Positions 55,475-62,746 of a DNA stretch of 64,000 nt are shown here, one piece after another; positions within the stretch are counted from its first letter, which is position 1; every line of letters starts with the position of its first letter. The translations under genes were made by a program, and so were the position numbers. Source of the stretch: a virus; IMG/VR virus record IMGVR_UViG_3300025133_009608, positions 124,001-188,000 of that record. One strand, 5' to 3'. The notes below the pieces were generated by a model that searched no databases, had not been told where the DNA came from, and worked only from the letters and a program-made list of their open reading frames with translations.

Positions 55475-55714
55475 TTACTGCCTGAGGATTAGCGTGGAAA
55501 CCGTATGATCTGCACACCAGTCGCTTGCAAATGCCATGCCTCGACCAACATCAAGGGCCGTATCGTGACCCAGCTGTGATGGTAAATCGAAATCAAATCG
55601 CGATGCGTTTAGGCAATCTTCTTCGTCGTTTTCAAAATACTCGATCAACTCGTCGATGGTTTCAAAATCATCCATCGTTCCGATGATAAATATATATTCT
55701 GTAACTTCATTCAT
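55475..55714 (-). CDS. Hypothetical acidic protein
   Basis: A 79-residue acidic protein (DFETIDELIEYFENDEEDCL; RFDFDLPSQLGHD). Promoter 22 nt upstream. Function unknown. Confidence 0.62.
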   Translation of the reverse strand: MNEVTEYIFIIGTMDDFETIDELIEYFENDEEDCLNASRFDFDLPSQLGHDTALDVGRGMAFASDWCADHTVSTLILRQ

Positions 55715-55736
55715 TTTTCTATCTCCTTATGCTTTA

Positions 55737-55760
55737 CTATAATAAATCGATCTTATTTTC
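55737..55760 (-). promoter_or_regulatory. Phage promoter (main class)
   Basis: AAGATCGATTTATTATAG core, 22 nt before the 55714 start; upstream A/T block slightly altered. Confidence 0.8.
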
Positions 55761-55908
55761 CGAATAAAGGCGGAAGCCCACAAAGAAAATGAGGTTTTGT
55801 CCAGACCCCAAACTGGAGGCTTGCCTTGGGAGTCTCGTTTTCTGCCAGAGTTTATTCCAAGGTTTGTTTGCAGGTTGGCATCCTGCCTGCACTCCGAAGC
55901 CGTAATCA

Positions 55909-56163
55909 CTAATCACCAGTGGCTTTATTCCAATGTTTGTTGGCCATGACCTCGACTGAGGCCGCTGCAAGATGCCGCGCCAAAATCTCTAACTCATCTG
56001 GCTGATTCATATTTCCAAGACCATGACTATATATCACATCTTTCACTTTTTGAGCAACATTCATCGCCGCTTCCAGTCTGAGCCGATCTCTATTGTTGGC
56101 GATATATCGGGCCATTCCGGCTTCTTCTGCGCGGGTTTCGCTATGATCATCTAAGTTTTTCAT
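55909..56163 (-). CDS. Hypothetical helical protein
   Basis: An 84-residue helical protein (ARYIANNRDRLRLEAAMNVA; LEILARHLAAASVEVMAN). Promoter 24 nt upstream. Function unknown. Confidence 0.62.
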   Translation of the reverse strand: MKNLDDHSETRAEEAGMARYIANNRDRLRLEAAMNVAQKVKDVIYSHGLGNMNQPDELEILARHLAAASVEVMANKHWNKATGD

Positions 56164-56187
56164 TCTTTCTATTCTCCCTTCATATCA

Positions 56188-56211
56188 CTATAATGAATCG
56201 ATCTTATTTAT
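56188..56211 (-). promoter_or_regulatory. Phage promoter (main class)
   Basis: AAGATCGATTCATTATAG core, 24 nt before the 56163 start. Confidence 0.83.
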
Positions 56212-56225
56212 GGAAGAATCCTTTA

Positions 56226-56792
56226 TTACCTTATGACGGCATACTCCGACCAAAATGACACGGATCGCTCATATTCCTCCCTATCGAGAGGGACTCCGCT
56301 CCCGCCCTCTTGCTTTCCAAGGGCGTTCCTCATCATTGTTATTGGTGGCATCGGGCTTTCATCGGCAGATTCCGCCGAGTTTATAGACACAATCCCCCAG
56401 TCTCCCTCAATGTAGATGCCCTCAGTTGCAAGGTGTTCTGCAGAGTAGAGGACAAGATCAAGAAATAGCGATGGGGATGGCTCAATATCATCCGAGTCAA
56501 ACCATCGCGTAAGAATCGGAAGCTCGCCCTCTCGCCGCGCAAAGTATCCTGAGTTCAAATACTCTCTATTCTCAAGAGTGATCCTGCTAACTCCAGATAG
56601 CGCGCCTACAAAGTTCCCAATAAAAATGTGCTTACAGAATGGAGCGTACCCGTCCACAAGGTCTTTGTCTATGAATCCAGCAGCAGAAACCCGAGAAGAA
56701 AATAGATCCACAGTACATGGGATTTTAGTTCCTGCGAACTCTGGGTTATCAAAATGCCTCTTTGAGGCAAAGTCCGTCAAACAGATTTTCAT
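56226..56792 (-). CDS. DUF3228-like protein
   Basis: A 188-residue protein. LTDFASKRHFDN, then LVDGYAPFCKHIFIGNFVGA, SGYFARREGELPILTRWF and LDLVLYSAEHL match the DUF3228 family pattern from memory. Function unknown. Last gene of a three-gene unit from the 57278 promoter. Confidence 0.7.
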   Translation of the reverse strand: MKICLTDFASKRHFDNPEFAGTKIPCTVDLFSSRVSAAGFIDKDLVDGYAPFCKHIFIGNFVGALSGVSRITLENREYLNSGYFARREGELPILTRWFDSDDIEPSPSLFLDLVLYSAEHLATEGIYIEGDWGIVSINSAESADESPMPPITMMRNALGKQEGGSGVPLDREEYERSVSFWSEYAVIR

Positions 56793-56801
56793 GGTACAGT
56801 C

Positions 56802-57005
56802 TTATCCTTTATTCTCAGCAGAGTTTGGGCAGCCATCCATATGTCCCATATCCTTTGGAGCATAACAGCACTTAAAATGCTCGTTACGACTCACTTCAAC
56901 GAGAGTTGGCCATTCGGCGCCACACCCTCGGCATATGCGAGTATCTCCATAAAATGTATCGTATGCCTCACAGCATTTGGTTAGAAAGACTAAGTTATTG
57001 CTCAC
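56802..57005 (-). CDS. Cys-rich zinc protein (GTG start)
   Basis: 67 residues from a GTG with GGGGGAC upstream; the GTGA overlap with the previous stop sets the start. KCCEAYDTF, ICRGCGAEWPTLVEVSRN and HFKCCYAP give seven or eight cysteines, one or two zinc sites. Role unknown. Confidence 0.68.
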   Translation of the reverse strand: MSNNLVFLTKCCEAYDTFYGDTRICRGCGAEWPTLVEVSRNEHFKCCYAPKDMGHMDGCPNSAENKG

Positions 57006-57256
57006 AATGTCCCCCAGAGGGTTTTGATTTTTAGAAAGCAAGCCCCCTCGCTGGAGAGTCGACTGAGGCGACGAAGCATTTTTATAGCCTCTGGGGGGGC
57101 AAGTGGCATCCACTCTTTCTCTCTGTAATGAGAAGAAAAGTACGGACTATCATCGTCGTCGTCCCCTCGGCAGTCCCATATAATCATGTCCTCGGTATGA
57201 TCAGGAAAATGGATTCCCTTGCAGTCACATGACCATCGTACAAGCTCGGCTTTCAT
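57002..57256 (-). CDS. Hypothetical protein
   Basis: An 84-residue protein with Cys/His N-terminus (LVRWSCDCKGIHFPDHTEDM), a very acidic patch and a helical end. First gene behind the 57278 promoter. Confidence 0.6.
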   Translation of the reverse strand: MKAELVRWSCDCKGIHFPDHTEDMIIWDCRGDDDDDSPYFSSHYREKEWMPLAPPEAIKMLRRLSRLSSEGACFLKIKTLWGTL

Positions 57257-57277
57257 TTTTCATCTCCCTTCATATCA

Positions 57278-57301
57278 CTATAATGAATCGATCTTATTTA
57301 C
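57278..57301 (-). promoter_or_regulatory. Phage promoter (main class)
   Basis: AAGATCGATTCATTATAG core, 21 nt before the 57256 start. Confidence 0.83.
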
Positions 57302-57349
57302 CTAAGAATATTCTGTTACTTTGGGTTTGGGCGACACTGGGCAAAAAGT

Positions 57350-58018
57350 TTACCCTTCTGCGTATTCTCCTCCGATTCCGCAACAAGAGTATCTTGTGCC
57401 ATCTATATCCCAGTTTTCAAGTATATGATGATGCCCGAAGTAGTAATGAGCGGGCCGATGGTTAGAGAGTCTAATAACATTTTGAAGATTTTTCGGGGTG
57501 ACCTGTGAGTCGCGACCACTGCGATTCAGACTCACACATAGTGGAGCCTCGTGCGCGACTACAATATCAGGCCTTCCGGTGTCAAATGCTTCAAAAAAAT
57601 CCGAAAACTCTGATGCGGTAGGTGTTTCGTAGTCCCACCACGTAAGACCGTCCACTCTCATGTGTTTGTCAATAGACTCGGCCCCACCAAAGAACAGGTG
57701 GCTCTTTCCATCAAGCTCAATCGTGTGCGCTCGGGTTACCCAAAAAAATCCAGATACGATTTCGACAACTTTGGATTTTTGCTCCAACTTGTGTGCACGC
57801 CACCTATCCCAGTTCTCGTGATTCCCTCCGCAGCTATACCATATCGGGCTATCAAGGTTTCTTTCTTTGAAATACTTGACTACCGAACAGGAGTCGTTCC
57901 AAGATACTCCCGAGTCTCCAACTTGAACGATAATATCAACATTGTTTTTTCTGGCTATTTGATCAATCTCAGCGAAGGCCGATACCTCTCCGTGCAGATC
58001 TCCAACATACATTATCAT
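57350..58018 (-). CDS. Calcineurin-like metallophosphoesterase
   Basis: 222 residues from MIMYVGDLHGEV; GAGGGG ahead of ATG. The metal-ligand blocks GDLHG (6-10), QVGDSG, GGNHEN, VVAHEAP and FGHHH are complete for the PPP/MPE superfamily. Substrate could be a phosphoprotein, cyclic nucleotide or phosphodiester (phage lambda phosphatase-type). Second gene of its operon. Confidence 0.9.
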   Translation of the reverse strand: MIMYVGDLHGEVSAFAEIDQIARKNNVDIIVQVGDSGVSWNDSCSVVKYFKERNLDSPIWYSCGGNHENWDRWRAHKLEQKSKVVEIVSGFFWVTRAHTIELDGKSHLFFGGAESIDKHMRVDGLTWWDYETPTASEFSDFFEAFDTGRPDIVVAHEAPLCVSLNRSGRDSQVTPKNLQNVIRLSNHRPAHYYFGHHHILENWDIDGTRYSCCGIGGEYAEG

Positions 58019-58028
58019 CGCAAACCCC

Positions 58029-58400
58029 TCACTGCCCAAAGCCGCACAGCGTCTTGTTTAGGCTCCAATCGGTTTGTGCGTTTAGCTCTTTTACTGTATC
58101 CGAAATAATGGCGATAAGTAAGGCTTCGACAAGCTGAATGGGAGCACTCGGAGGAATGGCCATTTCCCTCAAAGAAAACTCTCCGCCGACAACTGCCGCA
58201 ATCGAAAAGATGACCCCATTGCTTCCATCATTTCGACAGGCCGCCGAAACGACAGAGCCACCACTATCTGCAATGCGACTAAGATTATCAAGCCTTTCTT
58301 GAACCTCCTGATCGCTCAGCCTTTTCGCAACAGGCCTCTCAGCTGGATCTACAAAGTAAATCGGAGAGCCTACGCAATCATCACTCGCTTTATCAAACAT
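58029..58400 (-). CDS. Hypothetical protein
   Basis: A 123-residue protein (RLSDQEVQERLDNLSRIADS; VVGGEFSLREMAIPPSAP; LVEALLIAIISDTVKEL). Promoter 21 nt upstream; co-transcribed with the phosphoesterase gene (stop codon 11 nt before its ATG). Function unknown. Confidence 0.63.
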   Translation of the reverse strand: MFDKASDDCVGSPIYFVDPAERPVAKRLSDQEVQERLDNLSRIADSGGSVVSAACRNDGSNGVIFSIAAVVGGEFSLREMAIPPSAPIQLVEALLIAIISDTVKELNAQTDWSLNKTLCGFGQ

Positions 58401-58421
58401 TTTCTATCTCCTTATGCTTTA

Positions 58422-58445
58422 CTATAATAAATCGATCTTATTTAT
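58422..58445 (-). promoter_or_regulatory. Phage promoter (main class)
   Basis: AAGATCGATTTATTATAG core, 21 nt before the 58400 start. Confidence 0.83.
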
Positions 58446-58471
58446 CGAACAAGTCATGGAGTTTGTCCTCC

Positions 58472-58705
58472 TTACAGGCTTGCATTGTAGGCTTCGATCC
58501 CATGCGCCATGCCCTCTTGCATGGCTTCTTCGATTGCGGCCTTCCCAGCTCGACGCTCGACCGTTTCGTGAGCCTTCTCTACCCGAGAAGCAGAGGCGCG
58601 ACGACGCTTGCCCCTCCCTCCCCCGTTCCCGCCGTGACGACGAGCCTCATACTTCTTTCCATTGGCATTACCGCCACGGCCACTGCATCCTTTTGCTCTA
58701 TTCAC
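58472..58705 (-). CDS. Small Arg/Gly-rich basic protein
   Basis: A 77-residue protein: CSGRGGNANGKKYEARRHGG and GRGKRRRASASRVEKAHETV, then a helix (AAIEEAMQEGMAHGIEAYN). Strong positive charge suggests RNA or DNA binding. Promoter 21 nt upstream. Confidence 0.66.
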   Translation of the reverse strand: MNRAKGCSGRGGNANGKKYEARRHGGNGGGRGKRRRASASRVEKAHETVERRAGKAAIEEAMQEGMAHGIEAYNASL

Positions 58706-58726
58706 TTTCCGCCTCCCTTCATATCT

Positions 58727-58750
58727 CTATAATAAGTCGATCTTATTTAT
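58727..58750 (-). promoter_or_regulatory. Phage promoter (main class)
   Basis: AAGATCGACTTATTATAG core (one change), 21 nt before the 58705 start. Confidence 0.8.
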
Positions 58751-58800
58751 CGCAACAATCTTTTGGTCCCTATTTTGGGCAAAAAGTTGTCATCCGAGGC

Positions 58801-59046
58801 CTACCCCACCTCTACGAGATAGGCGAAGTTTGTCCGAATAAATCCATCCCAATGAGCACGAAGCCTATCCGCCGTTGTCTCGGCCACGCACAGTCTGTGT
58901 ACGCCCGTCATGGGAGATGTCATTATATACTCACCTCCCCTGCGCGAGAGGTGAACAGTCCATCCCTCATAGGCGGGGATTATAATCTCCCAACTACGAT
59001 GCAGGGTCAAGCTCAGAACGTCGGTATTTGAAATATTTATTTTCAT
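58801..59046 (-). CDS. Hypothetical protein
   Basis: An 81-residue strand-rich protein (SLTLHRSWEIIIPAYEGWTV; GEYIMTSPMTGVHRLCVAET), promoter 20 nt upstream. Function unknown. Confidence 0.62.
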   Translation of the reverse strand: MKINISNTDVLSLTLHRSWEIIIPAYEGWTVHLSRRGGEYIMTSPMTGVHRLCVAETTADRLRAHWDGFIRTNFAYLVEVG

Positions 59047-59066
59047 CTCATCCTCCTTTCACTTAC

Positions 59067-59090
59067 CTATAATGAATCGATCTTATTTAT
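59067..59090 (-). promoter_or_regulatory. Phage promoter (main class)
   Basis: AAGATCGATTCATTATAG core, 20 nt before the 59046 start. The stop codon of the 59083 gene lies inside this core. Confidence 0.83.
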
Positions 59091-59280
59091 CGAGATTCTT
59101 CGAACATGCTCCTGACTCTATTAGTGCCATTGCAGTGCGCCCGAACCACCCTTGAAGCTCCCATGCAAGGCCAGTATCAATGAGGTGTTGCCATGCTTTG
59201 ATAATAGTTTCTTCATCGGTGCATGGAATAAATCCTTCTGCTATTCCTATCGCGGTAAAATCACTCATTTTTCGCCCCAT
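59083..59280 (-). CDS. Hypothetical protein
   Basis: A 65-residue protein (IAEGFIPCTDEETIIKAWQH; GLAWELQGWFGRTAMALIES); a pattern of small phage proteins with a late GWFGRTA motif. Overlaps the upstream gene by 20 nt. Confidence 0.62.
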   Translation of the reverse strand: MGRKMSDFTAIGIAEGFIPCTDEETIIKAWQHLIDTGLAWELQGWFGRTAMALIESGACSKNLDK

Positions 59281-59602
59281 TGTTTATAACGGCCGTTTTG
59301 ACCCACAAAGTGGATTGCCCAGTATCATCGCATATTTTTCTGTAAGTTGTGCTTCTATATAGCTGGCCAGCCTTGACCTTCCCATCTTTATGATCTTTTC
59401 TGCAAGTATGTGTCCGTGTCCGTACTTTTCGCTCCCAGTATCCATAGCTCAGTGTATATCCAGAGTTCTCAAGCCAAGGACGATCAGACCCTGCTACGGC
59501 CTCGGACTCACAGCCACACGAGCCTTCTGACGCATGATAGTTACGGCCGCACCATTCGCAATCAACATAGTAACAGTGCCAATCATCGGGTATATTCTGC
59601 AT
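59261..59602 (-). CDS. Zinc-binding hypothetical protein
   Basis: A 113-residue protein: CEWCGRNYHASEGSCGCES, then strand-rich part (YTLSYGYWERKVRTRTHTC). Promoter 20 nt upstream. Function unknown. Confidence 0.64.
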   Translation of the reverse strand: MQNIPDDWHCYYVDCEWCGRNYHASEGSCGCESEAVAGSDRPWLENSGYTLSYGYWERKVRTRTHTCRKDHKDGKVKAGQLYRSTTYRKICDDTGQSTLWVKTAVINNGAKNE

Positions 59603-59622
59603 CTCATCCTCCCTTCACTTAC

Positions 59623-59646
59623 CTATAATGAATCGATCTTATTTAT
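59623..59646 (-). promoter_or_regulatory. Phage promoter (main class)
   Basis: AAGATCGATTCATTATAG core, 20 nt before the 59602 start. Confidence 0.83.
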
Positions 59647-59866
59647 GGGAGTTTTGACGACTCACTACCTCGAACTCTTTGGCCTCCTCCCAGCAGCCAA
59701 AGCCCCCCATAACACCTGGAAAGACCTCAACATCTGGGGCTTCCTCATTCTCCTCGGTCAGCATAACCCAAAGCCCATCATCATCCATAACTGCGGCTAC
59801 CTCAAAAACGAAGTGAGCCTCCTCTGGACGCGCGCGAACATAACGAACCAAATCACCGATCTTCAT
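59639..59866 (-). CDS. Small beta-barrel-like protein
   Basis: 75 residues from MKIGDLVRYVRARPEEAHFV; GAGGAAAA ahead of ATG. KOW/SH3-like strand series (VFEVAAVMDDDGLWVMLTEE). Its stop codon lies in the upstream edge of the next promoter core. Confidence 0.66.
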   Translation of the reverse strand: MKIGDLVRYVRARPEEAHFVFEVAAVMDDDGLWVMLTEENEEAPDVEVFPGVMGGFGCWEEAKEFEVVSRQNSHK

Positions 59867-59907
59867 TGTTTTCCTCGCCGCCCAGTTCTCTGGGCAAAAA
59901 CTTTGCA

Positions 59908-60417
59908 TCATTTTATCTTGCGGAACGAAAGAGAAGCCCCACAGCCTTTATGATAATAGGTGGCCCTTGGGTTTTTTGGCATACGGCTTCTGGTGCCAAC
60001 TACACCGCACCGATCGCAGATAAGCTGAACATTTTTAGGCTGAGTTTTTCGACCAAGCCCTGCTGTATCAAGGGTGTGACACCGATGATTTTTTCTAACT
60101 CCAGTGATCCGAGTCATCATTGATTGAAACTCATAGCCGTGGCCCCCAAGGTTTTTGACCTGAAGAAGATAGGCGTGTACCATCTCGTGAATAAGAGTTT
60201 CTCGGATCTTGCTGGCATCCATATTTTCATTTCTAAAAATACCAAGACTAAGGTCGATCTTCGTAGGGGTAGAAACTCCCATCCGCTTTGTAAAGTGACA
60301 CCGACCCGCAGTGGAGGTAAGGCGACTATTCCATTTTACGGGGATTGTAGAAATCATCCCTTCAAAGTGGGCTTGATTGATCGCGTCGAACATTTGATTC
60401 AGCATTACTTCGGTCAT
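59908..60417 (-). CDS. SprT-like zinc metalloprotease-family protein
   Basis: 169 residues from MTEVMLNQMFDAINQAHFEG; GGAGGATGAG ahead of ATG. HEMVH at residues 77-81 is the zinc-binding HExxH, followed by GHGYEFQSMM, and a zinc ribbon (CDRCGVVG, then KGCGA) at the C-terminus. Related to SprT/Spartan proteases that remove DNA-protein crosslinks. Promoter 20 nt upstream. Confidence 0.88.
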   Translation of the reverse strand: MTEVMLNQMFDAINQAHFEGMISTIPVKWNSRLTSTAGRCHFTKRMGVSTPTKIDLSLGIFRNENMDASKIRETLIHEMVHAYLLQVKNLGGHGYEFQSMMTRITGVRKNHRCHTLDTAGLGRKTQPKNVQLICDRCGVVGTRSRMPKNPRATYYHKGCGASLSFRKIK

Positions 60418-60437
60418 CTCATCCTCCATACACTTGC

Positions 60438-60461
60438 CTATAATGAATCGATCTTATTTAT
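60438..60461 (-). promoter_or_regulatory. Phage promoter (main class)
   Basis: AAGATCGATTCATTATAG core, 20 nt before the SprT-like gene. Confidence 0.83.
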
Positions 60462-60495
60462 GGGAGTTATTGGATTATTTAATGAAAGATGGAAA

Positions 60496-60572
60496 TGGCT
60501 GGGGCAGTAGGACTCGAACCTACAACGGCCGGGGTAACAACCCGGTGCGACTGCCAGTGTCGCCTCACCCCA
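60496..60572 (-). tRNA. tRNA-Asn (anticodon GUU), copy 2
   Basis: Acceptor TGGGGTG/TGCCCCA with U1-A72 and discriminator G, encoded CCA. Anticodon loop TTGTTAC (GTT); D-arm GCGA/TCGC; T-arm GTAGG TTCGAGT CCTAC. Sequence differs clearly from the first tRNA-Asn. Confidence 0.9.
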
Positions 60573-60608
60573 TCTGCACGTAAGTACGTTTATATTAGCA
60601 TAGAAAAG

Positions 60609-60684
60609 TGGTGGGTCGAGAGGGGCTCGAACCCTCGGCCGATCGGTTAAAAGCCGATTGCTCTACCAACTGAGCTACCAACCC
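60609..60684 (-). tRNA. tRNA-Lys (anticodon UUU)
   Basis: Acceptor GGGTTGG/TCGACCC, discriminator A, encoded CCA. Anticodon loop CTTTTAA (TTT). Canonical D- and T-arms. Confidence 0.94.
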
Positions 60685-60692
60685 TTCTGATC

Positions 60693-61118
60693 CTACTTGC
60701 TAAGCGCGTGCGCCGCCCAAAACTCTCTTGCCGCATCCGCATCGTGGTTATCTGGGTCGTCAGGGTTTTGAGGGGCCAGCGGGCCACCATAAACAGTGAA
60801 CAACGTGGCCGCCTCACCATCTCGAACCCCAATCACCTGAACATACCCAACTGGCCGCGTGGGACGATCAATCATGCGATCTGCCCACGTGCGTGGATCA
60901 TTTGCGCTAAATCGCACAATCCGTTCTACTTCAGTTTCTAATACTGGCTCATCGCCCATAGCTGGGCCGTGAAGCCCGCAAGGAACAGTCCCCAACTCAG
61001 CGGGAATCTCCACTTGACGAATAAAGAACCCATCTACCTGCTCTGCGATCACGGCGTTCACGTGCGCTTGCTGCTCATCGGAAATGCCGTGATCGGCGTG
61101 CAAAACTGTTACTTCCAT
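60693..61118 (-). CDS. Conserved hypothetical phage protein
   Basis: A 141-residue protein. VPCGLHGPAMGDEPVLE and RMIDRPTRPVGYVQVIGV match a small phage protein family I recall but cannot name. Ends LAPQNPDDPDNHDADAAREF. Promoter 44 nt upstream. Function unknown. Confidence 0.72.
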   Translation of the reverse strand: MEVTVLHADHGISDEQQAHVNAVIAEQVDGFFIRQVEIPAELGTVPCGLHGPAMGDEPVLETEVERIVRFSANDPRTWADRMIDRPTRPVGYVQVIGVRDGEAATLFTVYGGPLAPQNPDDPDNHDADAAREFWAAHALSK

Positions 61119-61162
61119 TTTCTATCTCCTTTCTGGGCTGAGTTATTCTGCCCTTCATATCA

Positions 61163-61186
61163 CTATAATGAATCGATCTTATTTAT
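61163..61186 (-). promoter_or_regulatory. Phage promoter (main class)
   Basis: AAGATCGATTCATTATAG core, 44 nt before the 61118 start. Confidence 0.83.
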
Positions 61187-61248
61187 GGGAGTTATTTCGT
61201 AAGCACACCTGCGTGTATAGTCTTATGAAAAACTTTTGCCCAAAAAAA

Positions 61249-61274
61249 GAAGGGGGCCGCAGGCGGCCCCCTTC
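61249..61274 (-). terminator. Rho-independent terminator
   Basis: GAAGGGGGCCGC/GCGGCCCCCTTC-type stem followed by T7 on the minus strand, after the 61291 gene. The T-run merges with a GGGCAAAAG motif copy. Confidence 0.88.
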
Positions 61275-61290
61275 TCGCTCTTTGCTCGCC

Positions 61291-61950
61291 CTATGCGTAG
61301 TGGATGGGGATCGGAGCGCGCGCATCAAACGCAACCCAGTCCTGATCCAGCCATAGATCGGGGCGATGTTTTGCCACTCGCGCCCACTCGATCCGAAATC
61401 GAGTATATTCAAACTTCTTTATCGTGCCGTCAGCCTTTTTGTACTTCCGAATATCGGCACGTAGCTTGACAGTCTCAGGGGGCAACTCTCCGAGGTCTTG
61501 AGCCCTGATCACTTCCGAGGCGTTGATCCGCCTCATCTGCAGTTCTCCGCCCATCTCCCTCACCAGAATCACCCAAAGGGGAGTCTCAGCCGCCGCCATA
61601 GCGGTGGGAATCTTGTAATGAAGGGTCAAATCACGGTTGCCGTAACCTCGGCCCTTTGACCCCTTGAGGGCAACTGGCACCATCTCTACAATGGCCCCCT
61701 CAACAATCGTCATAGGGATCACATCATCGAACAGGCCTTGGCCTCGGCCTGCCTGAAGCGGGCGACCGATGCGATCAATCTTTCCGCTCTTGGCCTTGCC
61801 ATCCCTCGCAGGGGGCAACATGTCGGCCAGAGGGCCGAGCCATGCACACACCGCGCCGAAACCAGCACCGATCCCAGCCAGCGATCCACCTGCCTCGGCA
61901 ATACGGCAAGACGCTTCTAACTCTAAATCGTTGATAAAGCTCATTTTCAA
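61291..61950 (-). CDS. Hypothetical protein
   Basis: A 219-residue protein. Helical start (RIAEAGGSLAGIGAGFGAVC), strand region MTIVEGAIVEMVPVALKG, basic YGNRDLTLHY, end KKFEYTRFRIEWARVAKHRP. Own promoter 37 nt upstream and terminator. Function unknown. Confidence 0.68.
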   Translation of the reverse strand: MKMSFINDLELEASCRIAEAGGSLAGIGAGFGAVCAWLGPLADMLPPARDGKAKSGKIDRIGRPLQAGRGQGLFDDVIPMTIVEGAIVEMVPVALKGSKGRGYGNRDLTLHYKIPTAMAAAETPLWVILVREMGGELQMRRINASEVIRAQDLGELPPETVKLRADIRKYKKADGTIKKFEYTRFRIEWARVAKHRPDLWLDQDWVAFDARAPIPIHYA

Positions 61951-61987
61951 TCCTCCGAGAAAGGTGGTTTGTCCTCTCTACACTTAC

Positions 61988-62011
61988 CTATAATGAATCG
62001 ATCTTATTTAT
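61988..62011 (-). promoter_or_regulatory. Phage promoter (main class)
   Basis: AAGATCGATTCATTATAG core, 37 nt before the 61950 start; a TTGGGCAAAAACTTT motif directly abuts its upstream edge. Confidence 0.83.
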
Positions 62012-62070
62012 AAAGTTTTTGCCCAAGTCACTCACTCCCCAGCAAAGAGGCCGAAGGCAGTTCGTGTAAT

Positions 62071-62094
62071 CCATGATAAATCGATCTTACTTAT
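62071..62094 (-). promoter_or_regulatory. Degenerate tandem promoter copy
   Basis: AAGATCGATTTATCATGG, differing in the TATAG end, 60 nt upstream of the good copy at 61988. Probably decayed. Confidence 0.4.
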
Positions 62095-62116
62095 CGAAAA
62101 GTGATAAGATGAAAGC

Positions 62117-62150
62117 GCGGAGCAGGGAGAACCACAAACCCCTGCTCCGC
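62117..62150 (-). terminator. Hairpin terminator
   Basis: GCGGAGCAGGG/CCCTGCTCCGC stem, loop ACCACAAAC, below the 62172 gene; the same loop sequence recurs at 63405-63439. Confidence 0.72.
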
Positions 62151-62171
62151 TGGAGTCGCACCACTGGCGCA

Positions 62172-62378
62172 TTACCAAGACTTGCGGTGCTTCGCGTAAC
62201 GCTGAGCCTTGCCCTTTCCTCGTCGCCCGTCGCCCCTTGAGGCCTTTGATTGATGCTTTCCAGCACCCGCCCCTGCCCGAAGAATAAGGCCAATCGCCCC
62301 CTCGTCGCGGCGGCGAGGTGCCGAAACAACAATCCGCTTTTTTTTCCTCTCGTTTACGATTTGGGGCTTTTTGGCCAT
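62172..62378 (-). CDS. Small basic protein
   Basis: 68 residues from MAKKPQIVNERKKKRIVVSA; GGGAGG ahead of ATG. Arg/Lys/Gly-rich end (ASRGDGRRGKGKAQRYAKHR). Likely nucleic-acid or ribosome binding. Promoter 20 nt upstream. Confidence 0.68.
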   Translation of the reverse strand: MAKKPQIVNERKKKRIVVSAPRRRDEGAIGLILRAGAGAGKHQSKASRGDGRRGKGKAQRYAKHRKSW

Positions 62379-62398
62379 CACATCCTCCCTATACTTCG

Positions 62399-62422
62399 CT
62401 ATAATGAATCGATCTTATTTAC
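62399..62422 (-). promoter_or_regulatory. Phage promoter (main class)
   Basis: AAGATCGATTCATTATAG core, 20 nt before the 62378 start; last stop codon of the gene above lies in its edge. Confidence 0.83.
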
Positions 62423-62615
62423 GGGAAACGAGGCCGCCCATTGGAGCGTATTCAAAGATATTCGGATTTGTTAGAATGTCCCTTGTTTTTTCTCGGATAT
62501 ACTCAAGCGTACACGCCGAGAAGGTACGGAGGCAATACCCCTCTGTTCCGTTATGATAAATGGCATGAGCATAGCAAAGCTCGCCCTCGCGCGCTTCAAT
62601 GTATATTCCTTCCAT
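62415..62615 (-). CDS. Hypothetical protein
   Basis: A 66-residue protein: GIYIEAREGELCYAHAIYHN, then CLRTFSACTLEYIREKTRDI, resembling small phage proteins with a strand pair and helix. Stop codon lies in the next promoter. Promoter 45 nt upstream. Confidence 0.63.
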   Translation of the reverse strand: MEGIYIEAREGELCYAHAIYHNGTEGYCLRTFSACTLEYIREKTRDILTNPNIFEYAPMGGLVSRK

Positions 62616-62660
62616 TTCCTCATCCCTCCGAGAAAGGTGGTTTGTCCTCTCTACACTTAC

Positions 62661-62684
62661 CTATAATGAATCGATCTTATTTAT
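62661..62684 (-). promoter_or_regulatory. Phage promoter (main class)
   Basis: AAGATCGATTCATTATAG core, 45 nt before the 62615 start. Confidence 0.83.
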
Positions 62685-62716
62685 GGAAGTTATTGCTTAT
62701 AAGTATAGCCCGAAGC

Positions 62717-62738
62717 GGGGCGCGGATATCCGCGCCCC
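62717..62738 (-). terminator. Palindromic hairpin terminator
   Basis: GGGGCGCGGAT/ATCCGCGCCCC perfect palindrome below the 62747 gene. Confidence 0.7.
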
Positions 62739-62746
62739 TATGGGAG

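Noticed and set aside
58414-59031. 205-codon open frame on the plus strand
   Set aside because: It crosses two promoter copies and lies opposite three minus-strand genes with good ribosome-binding sites; low-complexity translation.
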